In this document: in pieces, positions 1-5,047 of the stretch
Numbering within the stretch: position 1 is the first letter of the stretch
How the letters are laid out: the number at the start of each line of letters is the position of its first letter
Assembly (NCBI GenBank): GCA_035510775.1
Contig: DATKGP010000014.1
Location: 1-10,983 of the forward strand
Length of the DNA: 10,983 nt
Source: DATKGP01 sp035510775
GTDB lineage: Bacteria; Patescibacteriota; UBA1384; 2-12-FULL-50-11
Direction: 5' to 3'
Notes under the pieces: generated by a model
What the model was told of the DNA's origin: nothing
The model's input: the letters and a program-made list of their open reading frames with translations, nothing else
Databases searched by the model: none
Translations under genes and position numbers: made by a program

Positions 1-109
1 GATATTTTATATACTCGTTGACGATATATGTTTTGCCGCTGCCCGGTTCACCGGTCAGAAATACGCTGGCGCCGGATTTGAGTATTGTGAGGGCTTGGTC
101 TTGGGTCAT
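1..109 (-). CDS. P-loop ATPase, probably Pif1-family helicase (N-terminal fragment)
   Basis: The gene is cut by the left window edge, so only the first 36 residues are visible. It starts at the ATG read from 109 down. Residues about 18-26 read LTGEPGSGKT, a clean Walker A motif for ATP binding, preceded by a short helix (MTQDQALTILKSG) that resembles the start of Pif1-like helicases common in CPR genomes. Pif1 helicases unwind DNA 5'-3', but the helicase motifs that would prove this lie outside the window. The frame stays open a few codons upstream of the ATG before a TGA, with no better start. No Shine-Dalgarno sequence is evident. A terminator of the preceding gene ends about 60 bp upstream, so this gene probably has its own promoter. 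Another AAA-type ATPase remains possible; the P-loop is certain and the family is a guess from the N-terminus. Confidence 0.65.
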   Translation of the reverse strand, partial: MTQDQALTILKSGASVFLTGEPGSGKTYIVNEYIKY

Positions 110-168
110 GAAAATATTGGTAGCGGCATCTCTGCGAGCATATCACACTTGCCCCCGCCGATGGCTGT

Positions 169-205
169 AAAAAAATGGCTGCTGCCGGCACTAGGCCAGC
201 AACAG
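169..205 (-). terminator. Intrinsic terminator of the HAD phosphatase gene
   Basis: Read on the minus strand, an 11-bp stem (CTGTTGCTGGC / GCCGGCAGCAG, with two G-T wobbles) closes on a 5-nt loop, CTAGT. It is followed by CCA and seven T residues (169-175). The TAG stop codon of the upstream gene (193-191) lies in the loop, so the left arm of the stem is coding sequence. The structure and U-tract are typical of Rho-independent termination and separate this gene from the helicase downstream. Confidence 0.85.
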
Positions 206-784
206 CTCTGCGATTTCCGGCCAGGTTAGGCGCGGAATGTGAGGATGAGTCAATTCAAGAGAGCGATTCCATGGTTGGGCATAGCAGATGGGCAATGCCA
301 CTTCTGGATCCCAGTCATAGAACTCATGTTCGTTGTCATCGATGAAGGCCGTGGCACAAAGAGAACGAACGGTCTCCAGCTTCGTCAGCCGCCCGTCCCG
401 CCCCGTAAGGGTGTTATTCTTCCCCGAAGTGAAGAGGACTTGTGACCCGGGCAGGATTCTTTCGAAGAACCTCTGCCTCGATATCTTGTAGCTGTCTGGA
501 CAGCTTGTGATGATCGCGAAACGGTAGCGGTCGCCGAGAGCCTGTGAGTACTCCGACGCTCCTGCTACGAGCGAAAAGTCGTGACGGCAGAATTCGTCGT
601 CGAACTCATCAACGAGCCGTTGCATCGTGGCTTGATCAGTATCAAACGTTTCGTACAAGTTGTGAGTCTTGTAATCATCGTAGGTTTTGCCAATGCCCAA
701 TCGCGCATTGGCAAAGACGAGAAACTCCCTATTCCAGTCAATGAATACTCCATCGGCATCAGAGGCCAAAATCTGTTTTAACAC
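191..784 (-). CDS. HAD-superfamily phosphatase, 5'(3')-deoxyribonucleotidase-like
   Basis: This 197-residue protein carries the HAD catalytic set in order. Motif I is DADGVF at residues 9-14 (nucleophile D9, acid/base D11), motif II is ITSC around 91-95, a motif III lysine is likely in RLTKLE (K135, or K122), and motif IV is the acidic pair D149-D150 in FIDDNEHEF. Length and motif I (compare D-x-D-G-V-L-x-D) suit the small cytosolic NT5C-type nucleotidases, which remove phosphate from nucleoside monophosphates; the true substrate cannot be told. The start is GTG at 784, chosen because a strong Shine-Dalgarno AAGGAGGT (798-791) sits 6 nt upstream. There is no signal peptide. It appears monocistronic, with a promoter at 813-821 and a terminator overlapping its stop. 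The palindromes at 862-892 and 945-980 lie upstream and may regulate it. HAD fold is confident, the nucleotidase subtype moderate. Confidence 0.8.
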   Translation of the reverse strand: MLKQILASDADGVFIDWNREFLVFANARLGIGKTYDDYKTHNLYETFDTDQATMQRLVDEFDDEFCRHDFSLVAGASEYSQALGDRYRFAIITSCPDSYKISRQRFFERILPGSQVLFTSGKNNTLTGRDGRLTKLETVRSLCATAFIDDNEHEFYDWDPEVALPICYAQPWNRSLELTHPHIPRLTWPEIAELLLA

Positions 785-812
785 TAAAGAACCTCCTTTT
801 ACGGACTTTCAG

Positions 813-821
813 ATATTACCA
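813..821 (-). promoter_or_regulatory. Extended -10 promoter for the HAD phosphatase gene
   Basis: On the minus strand the string TGGTAATAT combines the TG-n extension with a TAATAT -10 hexamer. It would start transcription near 806 and leave a leader of about 20 nt holding the Shine-Dalgarno AAGGAGGT. There is no strong -35 at the best spacing. The same 9-mer is found in front of the cysteine-rich protein gene at 1471-1479, which supports it as a real promoter core in this genome. Confidence 0.5.
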
Positions 822-861
822 CGAGAGAGACAAGATTGATACCAGCTGACCCAGGATTTTC

Positions 862-892
862 AACGGCTCACATTGTGAGCTGTTCACCGTGA
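862..892. promoter_or_regulatory. Clustered palindromes upstream of the HAD phosphatase gene
   Basis: Two overlapping-style dyads occur next to each other. The first is AACGGCTCACA-T-TGTGAGCTGTT (862-884), with 11-bp arms and one mismatched pair. The second is TCAC-C-GTGA (884-892). Both are built from TCAC/GTGA half-sites. They lie 40-80 bp upstream of the predicted -10 of the HAD gene, where an activator or repressor could bind. Function is inferred from position and symmetry only; the half-site spacing differs from the TATCAC-N6-GTGATA sites nearby. Confidence 0.4.
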
Positions 893-944
893 CACCCGAA
901 AATTACCTGTATTCACTTTCCAATCACAAACCTAAAACTTCTCT

Positions 945-980
945 AAGCCACCGTATCACACTATTGTGATACGGTGGCTT
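945..980. repeat. Perfect 16-bp inverted repeat after the HTH gene (operator-like, possible terminator)
   Basis: AAGCCACCGTATCACA (945-960) and its exact complement (965-980) flank a 4-nt centre, CTAT. The core contains TATCAC-N6-GTGATA (954-971), the same dyad that sits just before the HTH gene start. It begins 3 bp past the stop codon of that gene. As RNA it would make a strong hairpin, but on the minus strand it is followed by AGAGAAGTTTT, a poor U-tract, so termination would be weak. Because the core repeats the upstream operator-like site almost exactly, protein binding is at least as likely as termination. It also lies upstream of the HAD phosphatase gene. Confidence 0.7.
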
Positions 981-983
981 TGG

Positions 984-1334
984 TTATTTCTTATCTGAAT
1001 CTGAAAGGATGACCCGAACCTCAAGATTTAGGATTTTGGCGTAGCGCTTTAAAACGGATAATCGGGGCAGATAATCACCGCATTCAAGCCGAGATACAGC
1101 GCTCTGGCGGGTCGAAGCCCGTGATGCTAACTCTTGTTGAGTTAAGCCAAGGCTCATTCGCTTGTCTCTAATTTGGCAGCCTAGTTCAACCGCAATACTA
1201 TCGGTACGCAACGACATTCTGTGACGTTCTCGTCTTAGGTTTTCTTGTTCACTACGCTCTAAGATGCGCTCGTTACGTTCATCAATGCGCTGAGCTTGGG
1301 ATTTTTTCGGTTTTGGTCGGTGGTAGAGAATCAT
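984..1334 (-). CDS. XRE-family helix-turn-helix transcriptional regulator
   Basis: The protein has 116 residues in two parts. Residues 1-45 are strongly charged and arginine/glutamate-rich, probably helical, and match no domain I recognise. Residues about 47-110 form a Cro/CI-type (HTH_3) domain: helix 2 in LTQQELASRA (64-73) and recognition helix in RQSAVSRLE (76-84), followed by the typical GDYLP turn and a helix RLSVLKRYAKIL. Such proteins bind palindromic DNA as dimers and often repress their own gene. That fits the TATCAC-N6-GTGATA dyads 9 bp before its start and just after its stop. The ATG at 1334 has no Shine-Dalgarno sequence, so the message may be leaderless or a later start may be used, for example Met40. 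HigA/HipB-type antitoxins look similar, but no toxin gene is adjacent. Confidence 0.85.
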   Translation of the reverse strand: MILYHRPKPKKSQAQRIDERNERILERSEQENLRRERHRMSLRTDSIAVELGCQIRDKRMSLGLTQQELASRASTRQSAVSRLECGDYLPRLSVLKRYAKILNLEVRVILSDSDKK

Positions 1335-1342
1335 AAATACAT

Positions 1343-1364
1343 CGTATCACAATAGTGTGATACG
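1343..1364. promoter_or_regulatory. Operator-like palindrome before the HTH regulator gene
   Basis: CGTATCACA (1343-1351) and TGTGATACG (1356-1364) form a perfect 9-bp dyad around ATAG. It ends 9 bp upstream of the HTH gene start codon, so a bound dimer would cover the promoter/leader region. Bases 1343-1365 are identical, in inverted orientation, to 951-973 on the far side of the gene. This is the natural candidate for autoregulation by the XRE protein; binding itself is inferred. Confidence 0.65.
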
Positions 1365-1412
1365 GAGGTCTGATTGTCCATGATGTAATTAATAGGATGA
1401 AAATTATGAATA

Positions 1413-1434
1413 TTTTGGAGATGTCGTAGCCGAG
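1413..1434. repeat. 22-bp near-exact copy of a radA 3'-end segment (copy 1)
   Basis: Bases 1413-1434 match 2061-2082 at 21 of 22 positions, in direct orientation. The single difference is G versus A at the fifth base. Read on the minus strand both encode LGYDISK, the motif near the RadA C-terminus. The flank encodes residues (RKIKAQRLE) loosely like the RadA REKEAERL segment, but there is no similarity after DISK. No promoter or start suggests an active gene here. It may be a relic of a partial radA duplication or an insertion footprint. Confidence 0.7.
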
Positions 1435-1450
1435 TTCCAACCTTTGGGCC

Positions 1451-1479
1451 TTAATTTTTCGACCCAAATATGGTAATAT
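1451..1479 (+). promoter_or_regulatory. Promoter for the cysteine-rich protein gene
   Basis: An extended -10 TGGTAATAT (1471-1479) is preceded at 17-bp spacing by a weak -35-like TTAATT (1451-1456). Transcription would begin near 1486, leaving a leader of about 28 nt with Shine-Dalgarno AAGGAGGG (1502-1509). A TTTGGG...CCCAAA dyad (1443-1448 and 1463-1468) straddles the -35 region and could be an operator, but is short. Confidence 0.5.
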
Positions 1480-1513
1480 ATTTCCAGACAGCCCTACGCA
1501 AAAGGAGGGCTAC

Positions 1514-1858
1514 ATGCCCATTTCTGTTCGACTCGCTCCTTACATCTGCACTTGTGGCAGACTCGCCTTTTCAACTGGGAACTCGATGGTTTTCTGTCCC
1601 GCGTGCAAAATCACGTGGTACGTTAACCATTGCTGGTCCTGCAAAACCACGGTCGACAGCCGCTATGATGGGCGCTGCACGATCTGTGGTTGGTGCTACT
1701 GCCCCCATTGTGGGGCTTGCAAGACCCAGGATCAGTGCCCAGAACCCATCAGCTTCGAAGAGCACCTTTACGCGCTGTGCAACGACGATGCCGAAGAGGA
1801 GCCCTTCGACGGCTACTTCGACTGGTTGGAAAACCACGATCACGGCTGGGAAAGCTAG
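1514..1858 (+). CDS. Cysteine-rich multi-zinc-ribbon protein of unknown function
   Basis: This small soluble protein of 114 residues has 14 cysteines: C12, C14, C28, C31, C40, C43, C55, C58, C61, C63, C66, C69, C75 and C89. Most fall in zinc-knuckle pairs (FCPAC, HCWSC, RCTIC, YCPHCGAC), consistent with two or three zinc ribbons across residues 10-75. The tail (about 80-114) is acidic and aromatic (DDAEEEPFDGYFDWLE) with no cysteine after 89. I do not recognise the family. Such proteins commonly bind nucleic acid or another protein, but nothing here fixes a role. The start is supported by Shine-Dalgarno AAGGAGGG 4 nt before ATG, a promoter upstream and a strong terminator 15 bp after the stop, so it is a real, single-gene transcription unit. 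It is the only plus-strand gene in the window and converges on radA. Confidence 0.8.
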   Translation: MPISVRLAPYICTCGRLAFSTGNSMVFCPACKITWYVNHCWSCKTTVDSRYDGRCTICGWCYCPHCGACKTQDQCPEPISFEEHLYALCNDDAEEEPFDGYFDWLENHDHGWES

Positions 1859-1872
1859 CCGATGCCCGATCC

Positions 1873-1919
1873 GCGCCCAGCTCCAGTTTATGAAAACTGG
1901 AGCTGGGCGCTTTCTTTTT
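1873..1919 (+). terminator. Strong intrinsic terminator after the cysteine-rich protein gene
   Basis: A perfect 17-bp stem (GCGCCCAGCTCCAGTTT at 1873-1889 with its complement at 1894-1910) closes on the tetraloop ATGA. It is followed by TTTCTTTTT. There is no matching T-tract on the minus strand, so it works only for the plus-strand gene that ends 15 bp earlier. Confidence 0.93.
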
Positions 1920-1940
1920 GTTCTAACCCTTACAAAACTC

Positions 1941-1964
1941 AATTATCACTTATATGTGATAATT
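1941..1964. repeat. Third TATCAC-N6-GTGATA palindrome, between convergent genes
   Basis: AATTATCAC (1941-1949) and GTGATAATT (1956-1964) are perfect arms around TTATAT. The inner dyad TATCAC-N6-GTGATA (1944-1961) has the same half-sites and spacing as the two sites flanking the HTH gene, although arms and centre differ. On the minus strand it is followed by GAGTTTTG, so it could also be a weak terminator for the long operon ending at radA. The region 1920-2016 holds no gene. Confidence 0.6.
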
Positions 1965-2016
1965 TGTTTATTAATTCAAATCTACCGAATATCCTGACTA
2001 TATAGTTGGGAGGAGT

Positions 2017-3312
2017 CTACTTTTTGAACGCGGCGGAGAGTTGGTCGAGGGATTTGATGTTTTTAGAGATGTCGTAGCCGAGGCGCTCGGCTTCTTTTTC
2101 GCGTCGGGTTCTGTCGATGGCGGAGCGGACTTCGCCGAGCAAGCCGATCTCGCCAACGAAGATAGTTTTTTTGTTGATCGGTTTTTTGGTTAGTCCCGAG
2201 AGGATGGCGGCGGCGACTGCTAGGTCAACGCCGGTGTCTTTAAGGGTGAAACCGCCAACGACGTTAAGGTAAACATCGTACGAACTCAAATTGACGTTCA
2301 AGCGATTTTCCAGCACTGCTAAAATTAAATTAAGGCGGTTCAAATCCACACCTTGGCTGGCTCGTTTTGGATAACCAAAAGCGGTCTTGGCAATTAAGGT
2401 TTGAATTTCCACAATGAAAGATCTTGTGCCTTCGACCGTTACCGATAGCGCTCGGCCGGGCAAGTTATCGGTAATAAGTTCGGCAAAAAGTTGACCCGGA
2501 TCTTCGACCGATTTCAGGCCGGCTGCCAGCAGTTGCCAGATACCGACTTCTTCGGTCGAGCCGTAACGATTTTTTTCCGCTCGTAAAATTCGCAAGCCCG
2601 TACGTTTTTCGCCCTCCAAATACAGGACGACATCAACCAAATGCTCCAGCACTTTCGGGCCGGCAATCATCCCCTCTTTGGTCACGTGACCGACAATCAG
2701 CATTGTCGTGCCGGTTTCTTTGGCAAACTTTTGCAACCTCCAGCAGGCTTCGCGAACTTGAACAATCGAGCCGGGCGTGCCGGGGAGTGTGTCGTCGAAT
2801 ATTGTTTGAATGGAATCCACCACCACTAGCGGCGGTTTTTCGCGGTAAACCGAAGCCAGAATGTTTGAAAGTCCCCGTTCGCTGGAAAGTCGCAGGTCGC
2901 TTTTGGCCAAACCCAGCCGATTGGCGCGAAGCCGCAACTGTTCCAAAGATTCCTCGGCGCTGAAGTAGACGGCGTCTGGGACGTGGCTGGCAACCTGCAA
3001 AAGCATGGTACTTTTACCGACTCCCGGCGCACCGGCGACCAGTACAACCGAGCCGGTGACCAGTCCTGGATCATCGCCGCCCAAGACTCGGTCAAATTCT
3101 TTGATGCCGGTTTTTAATCTTTTTAGTGAGTCACTTTTAATATCTTTAATAGCGACGAGCTCGGCTTGTTTTGTGCTGGTAGGTGAAAAGTCGGCTGTTT
3201 CTTCTTGTTCGACAAGAGTATTCCACTGACCGCAAGCGGTGCATTTGCCCGACCACGTCGTAGACATCGCGCCGCAATTAAGACACGAGTAGAATTTTTT
3301 TGCTTTGGCCAT
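2017..3312 (-). CDS. radA: DNA repair protein RadA (Sms)
   Basis: RadA is a RecA-related ATPase that drives branch migration during homologous recombination. Numbered from the ATG at 3312 (431 residues), the protein shows the N-terminal C4 zinc finger C10/C13/C24/C27, Walker A GAPGVGKS at 94-101, Walker B LVVVDS near 162-167, the signature GHVTKEGMIAGPKVLEHLVD near 208-227, the RadA-specific KNRYG at 247-251 (usually KNRFG), and a C-terminal Lon-like domain. The length is slightly shorter than the usual 450-460. A GTG three bases upstream (3315) is an equally possible start; no clear Shine-Dalgarno sequence decides it. It lies 27 bp after recJ and is the last gene of the operon. The 22 bp at 2061-2082 near its 3' end are repeated at 1413-1434. 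Confidence 0.95.
   Translation of the reverse strand: MAKAKKFYSCLNCGAMSTTWSGKCTACGQWNTLVEQEETADFSPTSTKQAELVAIKDIKSDSLKRLKTGIKEFDRVLGGDDPGLVTGSVVLVAGAPGVGKSTMLLQVASHVPDAVYFSAEESLEQLRLRANRLGLAKSDLRLSSERGLSNILASVYREKPPLVVVDSIQTIFDDTLPGTPGSIVQVREACWRLQKFAKETGTTMLIVGHVTKEGMIAGPKVLEHLVDVVLYLEGEKRTGLRILRAEKNRYGSTEEVGIWQLLAAGLKSVEDPGQLFAELITDNLPGRALSVTVEGTRSFIVEIQTLIAKTAFGYPKRASQGVDLNRLNLILAVLENRLNVNLSSYDVYLNVVGGFTLKDTGVDLAVAAAILSGLTKKPINKKTIFVGEIGLLGEVRSAIDRTRREKEAERLGYDISKNIKSLDQLSAAFKK
2061..2082. repeat. 22-bp repeat within the radA 3' end (copy 2)
   Basis: This is the coding copy of the repeat whose partner is at 1413-1434 (21 of 22 identical, direct orientation). It encodes LGYDISK of RadA. 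The two copies bracket about 650 bp that contain the cysteine-rich protein gene, its promoter and terminator, and the third palindrome. Confidence 0.7.
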
Positions 3313-3339
3313 CACTTTGAGGATATCTCGAAGTCCATC

Positions 3340-5046
3340 TTAGTCAACCAATGCTTCCTCTACCTCTTCCGCTTTTTCTATTTCTTCAATTTTATCGCCT
3401 ACTTTGCGATGTTCGAAAATGCGATACTGCAGACGCTCGCGGCCGTTCCAGCGGTTTATTTCAAGCGTTCCCAAAAAGTCAAAATGCCCGAGAGTTTTGG
3501 GAAATTTTTTAGTGATGCCAAAGCCAATCATTTCCAAATCGGTTTTCATTCCGTTTTCAGCGGTGATAATTCCATTCATCCGCAGATGATCGCCCTTCTG
3601 GCCAAGCGGTGTAACGCTAGTTACCTCCACGTTTTCTAAAATTAGACGCGGAGTCGGATTGCCCGAACCAAACGGCGCGAGTTGTTCCAGTTCCGTAGCC
3701 ACTTCCAAAGTTATTTCTTCGCTGGCTAGTACCGCCTCGCCGATAATTTTGGGCGTTAAGTCTTTTTTGTCAATCTGTTTTTCGGCGTATTTCTTCAAGC
3801 CTTCGGCAAACTTTTCCCAATTTTTGCTTTCGACCGTTAGGCCGGCAGCAGCTTTGTGACCACCGAATTTGACCATCAGTTTTTCTTGAGCTGAAAGTGC
3901 GTCAATCAGCGAAAAACTCGGAATTGATCGTCCACTACCAACAATTACGCCATTACTCTCGCTGGCTACAATTGTTGGGCGATTAAAAATGCCGGCGATT
4001 CGTCCAGCGACCAGACCGACCACGCCCATAGGCCAGTCTTTGCCTTTGAGCAAGAAAAACTTATCTTTGGAATTATTTTGTTTAAACAATTCCTCTTGGC
4101 AAAGGGCGGTTAATTTTTCCACCAGCTCCTGCCTCTCGCGATTTATTCGTTCAATCTTCCAAGCCAATTCCTCGGCTTGGGCAGCGTCTTTAGTTAGAAG
4201 CAAATCTAGCGCCGGCTGATTATCGCCCAACCGGCCGGTAGCGTTCAGGCGCGGTCCCAAAACAAAGCCGAGCGAGTAGGCTGAAAGTTTAGCGGTGTCG
4301 ATTTTGGCCGTTCGAATAAGGGCGTTAACGCCCGGCCAGCGGCTTTTAGTTAATACTTTTAATCCGTAGCTGACCAAAATCCTGTTTTCACCGGTTAGCG
4401 GCATCATATCGGACACGGTTGAGATGGCGACTAAGTCTAGCAGCCAACGAGAAAGATTATTGTTCAAGCCGACATCGCTTTTTTCCAAGGCGCAAACGAG
4501 CTTGAACGCCAGGGCGCAACCGCACAAACCTTTGAATGAATACTTAGAATTTTTTAAATGTTGATCAACAAGCGCGTCTGCTTTTGGTAAGTCGCCGACC
4601 GGCAAATGGTGATCAAGAATAATTACTTTGATGCTTTTTTTATGCGCCGCTTTAACCTCGGCGTTGGCACGAATGCCCGTGTCAACCAAAATTAGCAAAC
4701 CAACCTGAGCGCCAAATTTTTCAACAACCTCTGGCTTAATGCCATAACCTTCGGCACGAGTGGGAATAATGATTTGGCACGGGATTCCAAGTTGCTCAAG
4801 CATTATTCCCAACACCGCCGCGCCGGGCGTACCGTCGGCGTCGTAATCGCCAAAAACAACCGCTTCCTTTTTCTCTTCTTTAATTTGTTTGATTATTTCG
4901 ACCGCTTTGTCCATGTCTGGTAACAAAAATGGGTCGAGCAAATCCTCATACTTCGGTTCCAATTCTTCTTCGCGGAAACCACGTAGCTCCAACAGATGCT
5001 TAAATAAATCCGGGTTGGTACGTTTAAGAACCTGCCAATTGGCCAT
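3340..5046 (-). CDS. recJ: Single-stranded-DNA-specific exonuclease RecJ
   Basis: RecJ degrades single-stranded DNA 5'-3' in recombination and base-excision repair, using metal ions held by DHH-family motifs. In this 568-residue protein motif I is DYDADG (67-72), motif II is VDTGI (121-125; the family norm is DNG), motif III is DHH (145-147), and motif IV is DLVAISTVSDMMPL around 204-217 with D213. RLNATGRL (266-273) and the DHHA1 motif GGH (395-397) follow, then an OB-like segment including APFGSGNP. Length matches the usual 560-580. The last 25 or so residues are a glutamate-rich tail. The ATG at 5046 is one base after the ftsQ stop (TAAGATG), so translation is probably coupled; no strong Shine-Dalgarno sequence is present. 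The order recJ-radA places two recombination proteins together at the operon end. Confidence 0.95.
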   Translation of the reverse strand: MANWQVLKRTNPDLFKHLLELRGFREEELEPKYEDLLDPFLLPDMDKAVEIIKQIKEEKKEAVVFGDYDADGTPGAAVLGIMLEQLGIPCQIIIPTRAEGYGIKPEVVEKFGAQVGLLILVDTGIRANAEVKAAHKKSIKVIILDHHLPVGDLPKADALVDQHLKNSKYSFKGLCGCALAFKLVCALEKSDVGLNNNLSRWLLDLVAISTVSDMMPLTGENRILVSYGLKVLTKSRWPGVNALIRTAKIDTAKLSAYSLGFVLGPRLNATGRLGDNQPALDLLLTKDAAQAEELAWKIERINRERQELVEKLTALCQEELFKQNNSKDKFFLLKGKDWPMGVVGLVAGRIAGIFNRPTIVASESNGVIVGSGRSIPSFSLIDALSAQEKLMVKFGGHKAAAGLTVESKNWEKFAEGLKKYAEKQIDKKDLTPKIIGEAVLASEEITLEVATELEQLAPFGSGNPTPRLILENVEVTSVTPLGQKGDHLRMNGIITAENGMKTDLEMIGFGITKKFPKTLGHFDFLGTLEINRWNGRERLQYRIFEHRKVGDKIEEIEKAEEVEEALVD

Positions 5047-5047
5047 C

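Noticed and set aside
141..146. TATCAC half-site upstream of the helicase gene
   Set aside because: There is no GTGATA partner at 6-bp spacing, so it is not counted as a fourth operator site.
874..888. CRP-like site TGTGA-N5-TCACC
   Set aside because: Spacing is 5 instead of 6 and the half-sites are better explained by the two local dyads; no CRP-type regulator is visible.
945..1365. Insertion sequence or MITE
   Set aside because: No transposase and no target-site duplication flank the inverted copies; reported only as a possibility within a finding.
1282..1467. 61-codon minus-strand frame with RadA-like LGYDISK
   Set aside because: It overlaps the HTH gene start and its operator, lacks a ribosome site, and only the short repeat matches RadA; kept as a repeat, not as a gene.
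1470..1997. 175-codon plus-strand open frame overlapping the cysteine-rich gene
   Set aside because: It runs through the terminator hairpin, has no ribosome site, and its product is low-complexity; the overlapping frame at 1514 has clear signals and zinc-binding pairs.
1997..2006. ACTATATAGT palindrome just after radA
   Set aside because: It is a short A+T-rich 10-mer, expected by chance in this composition.
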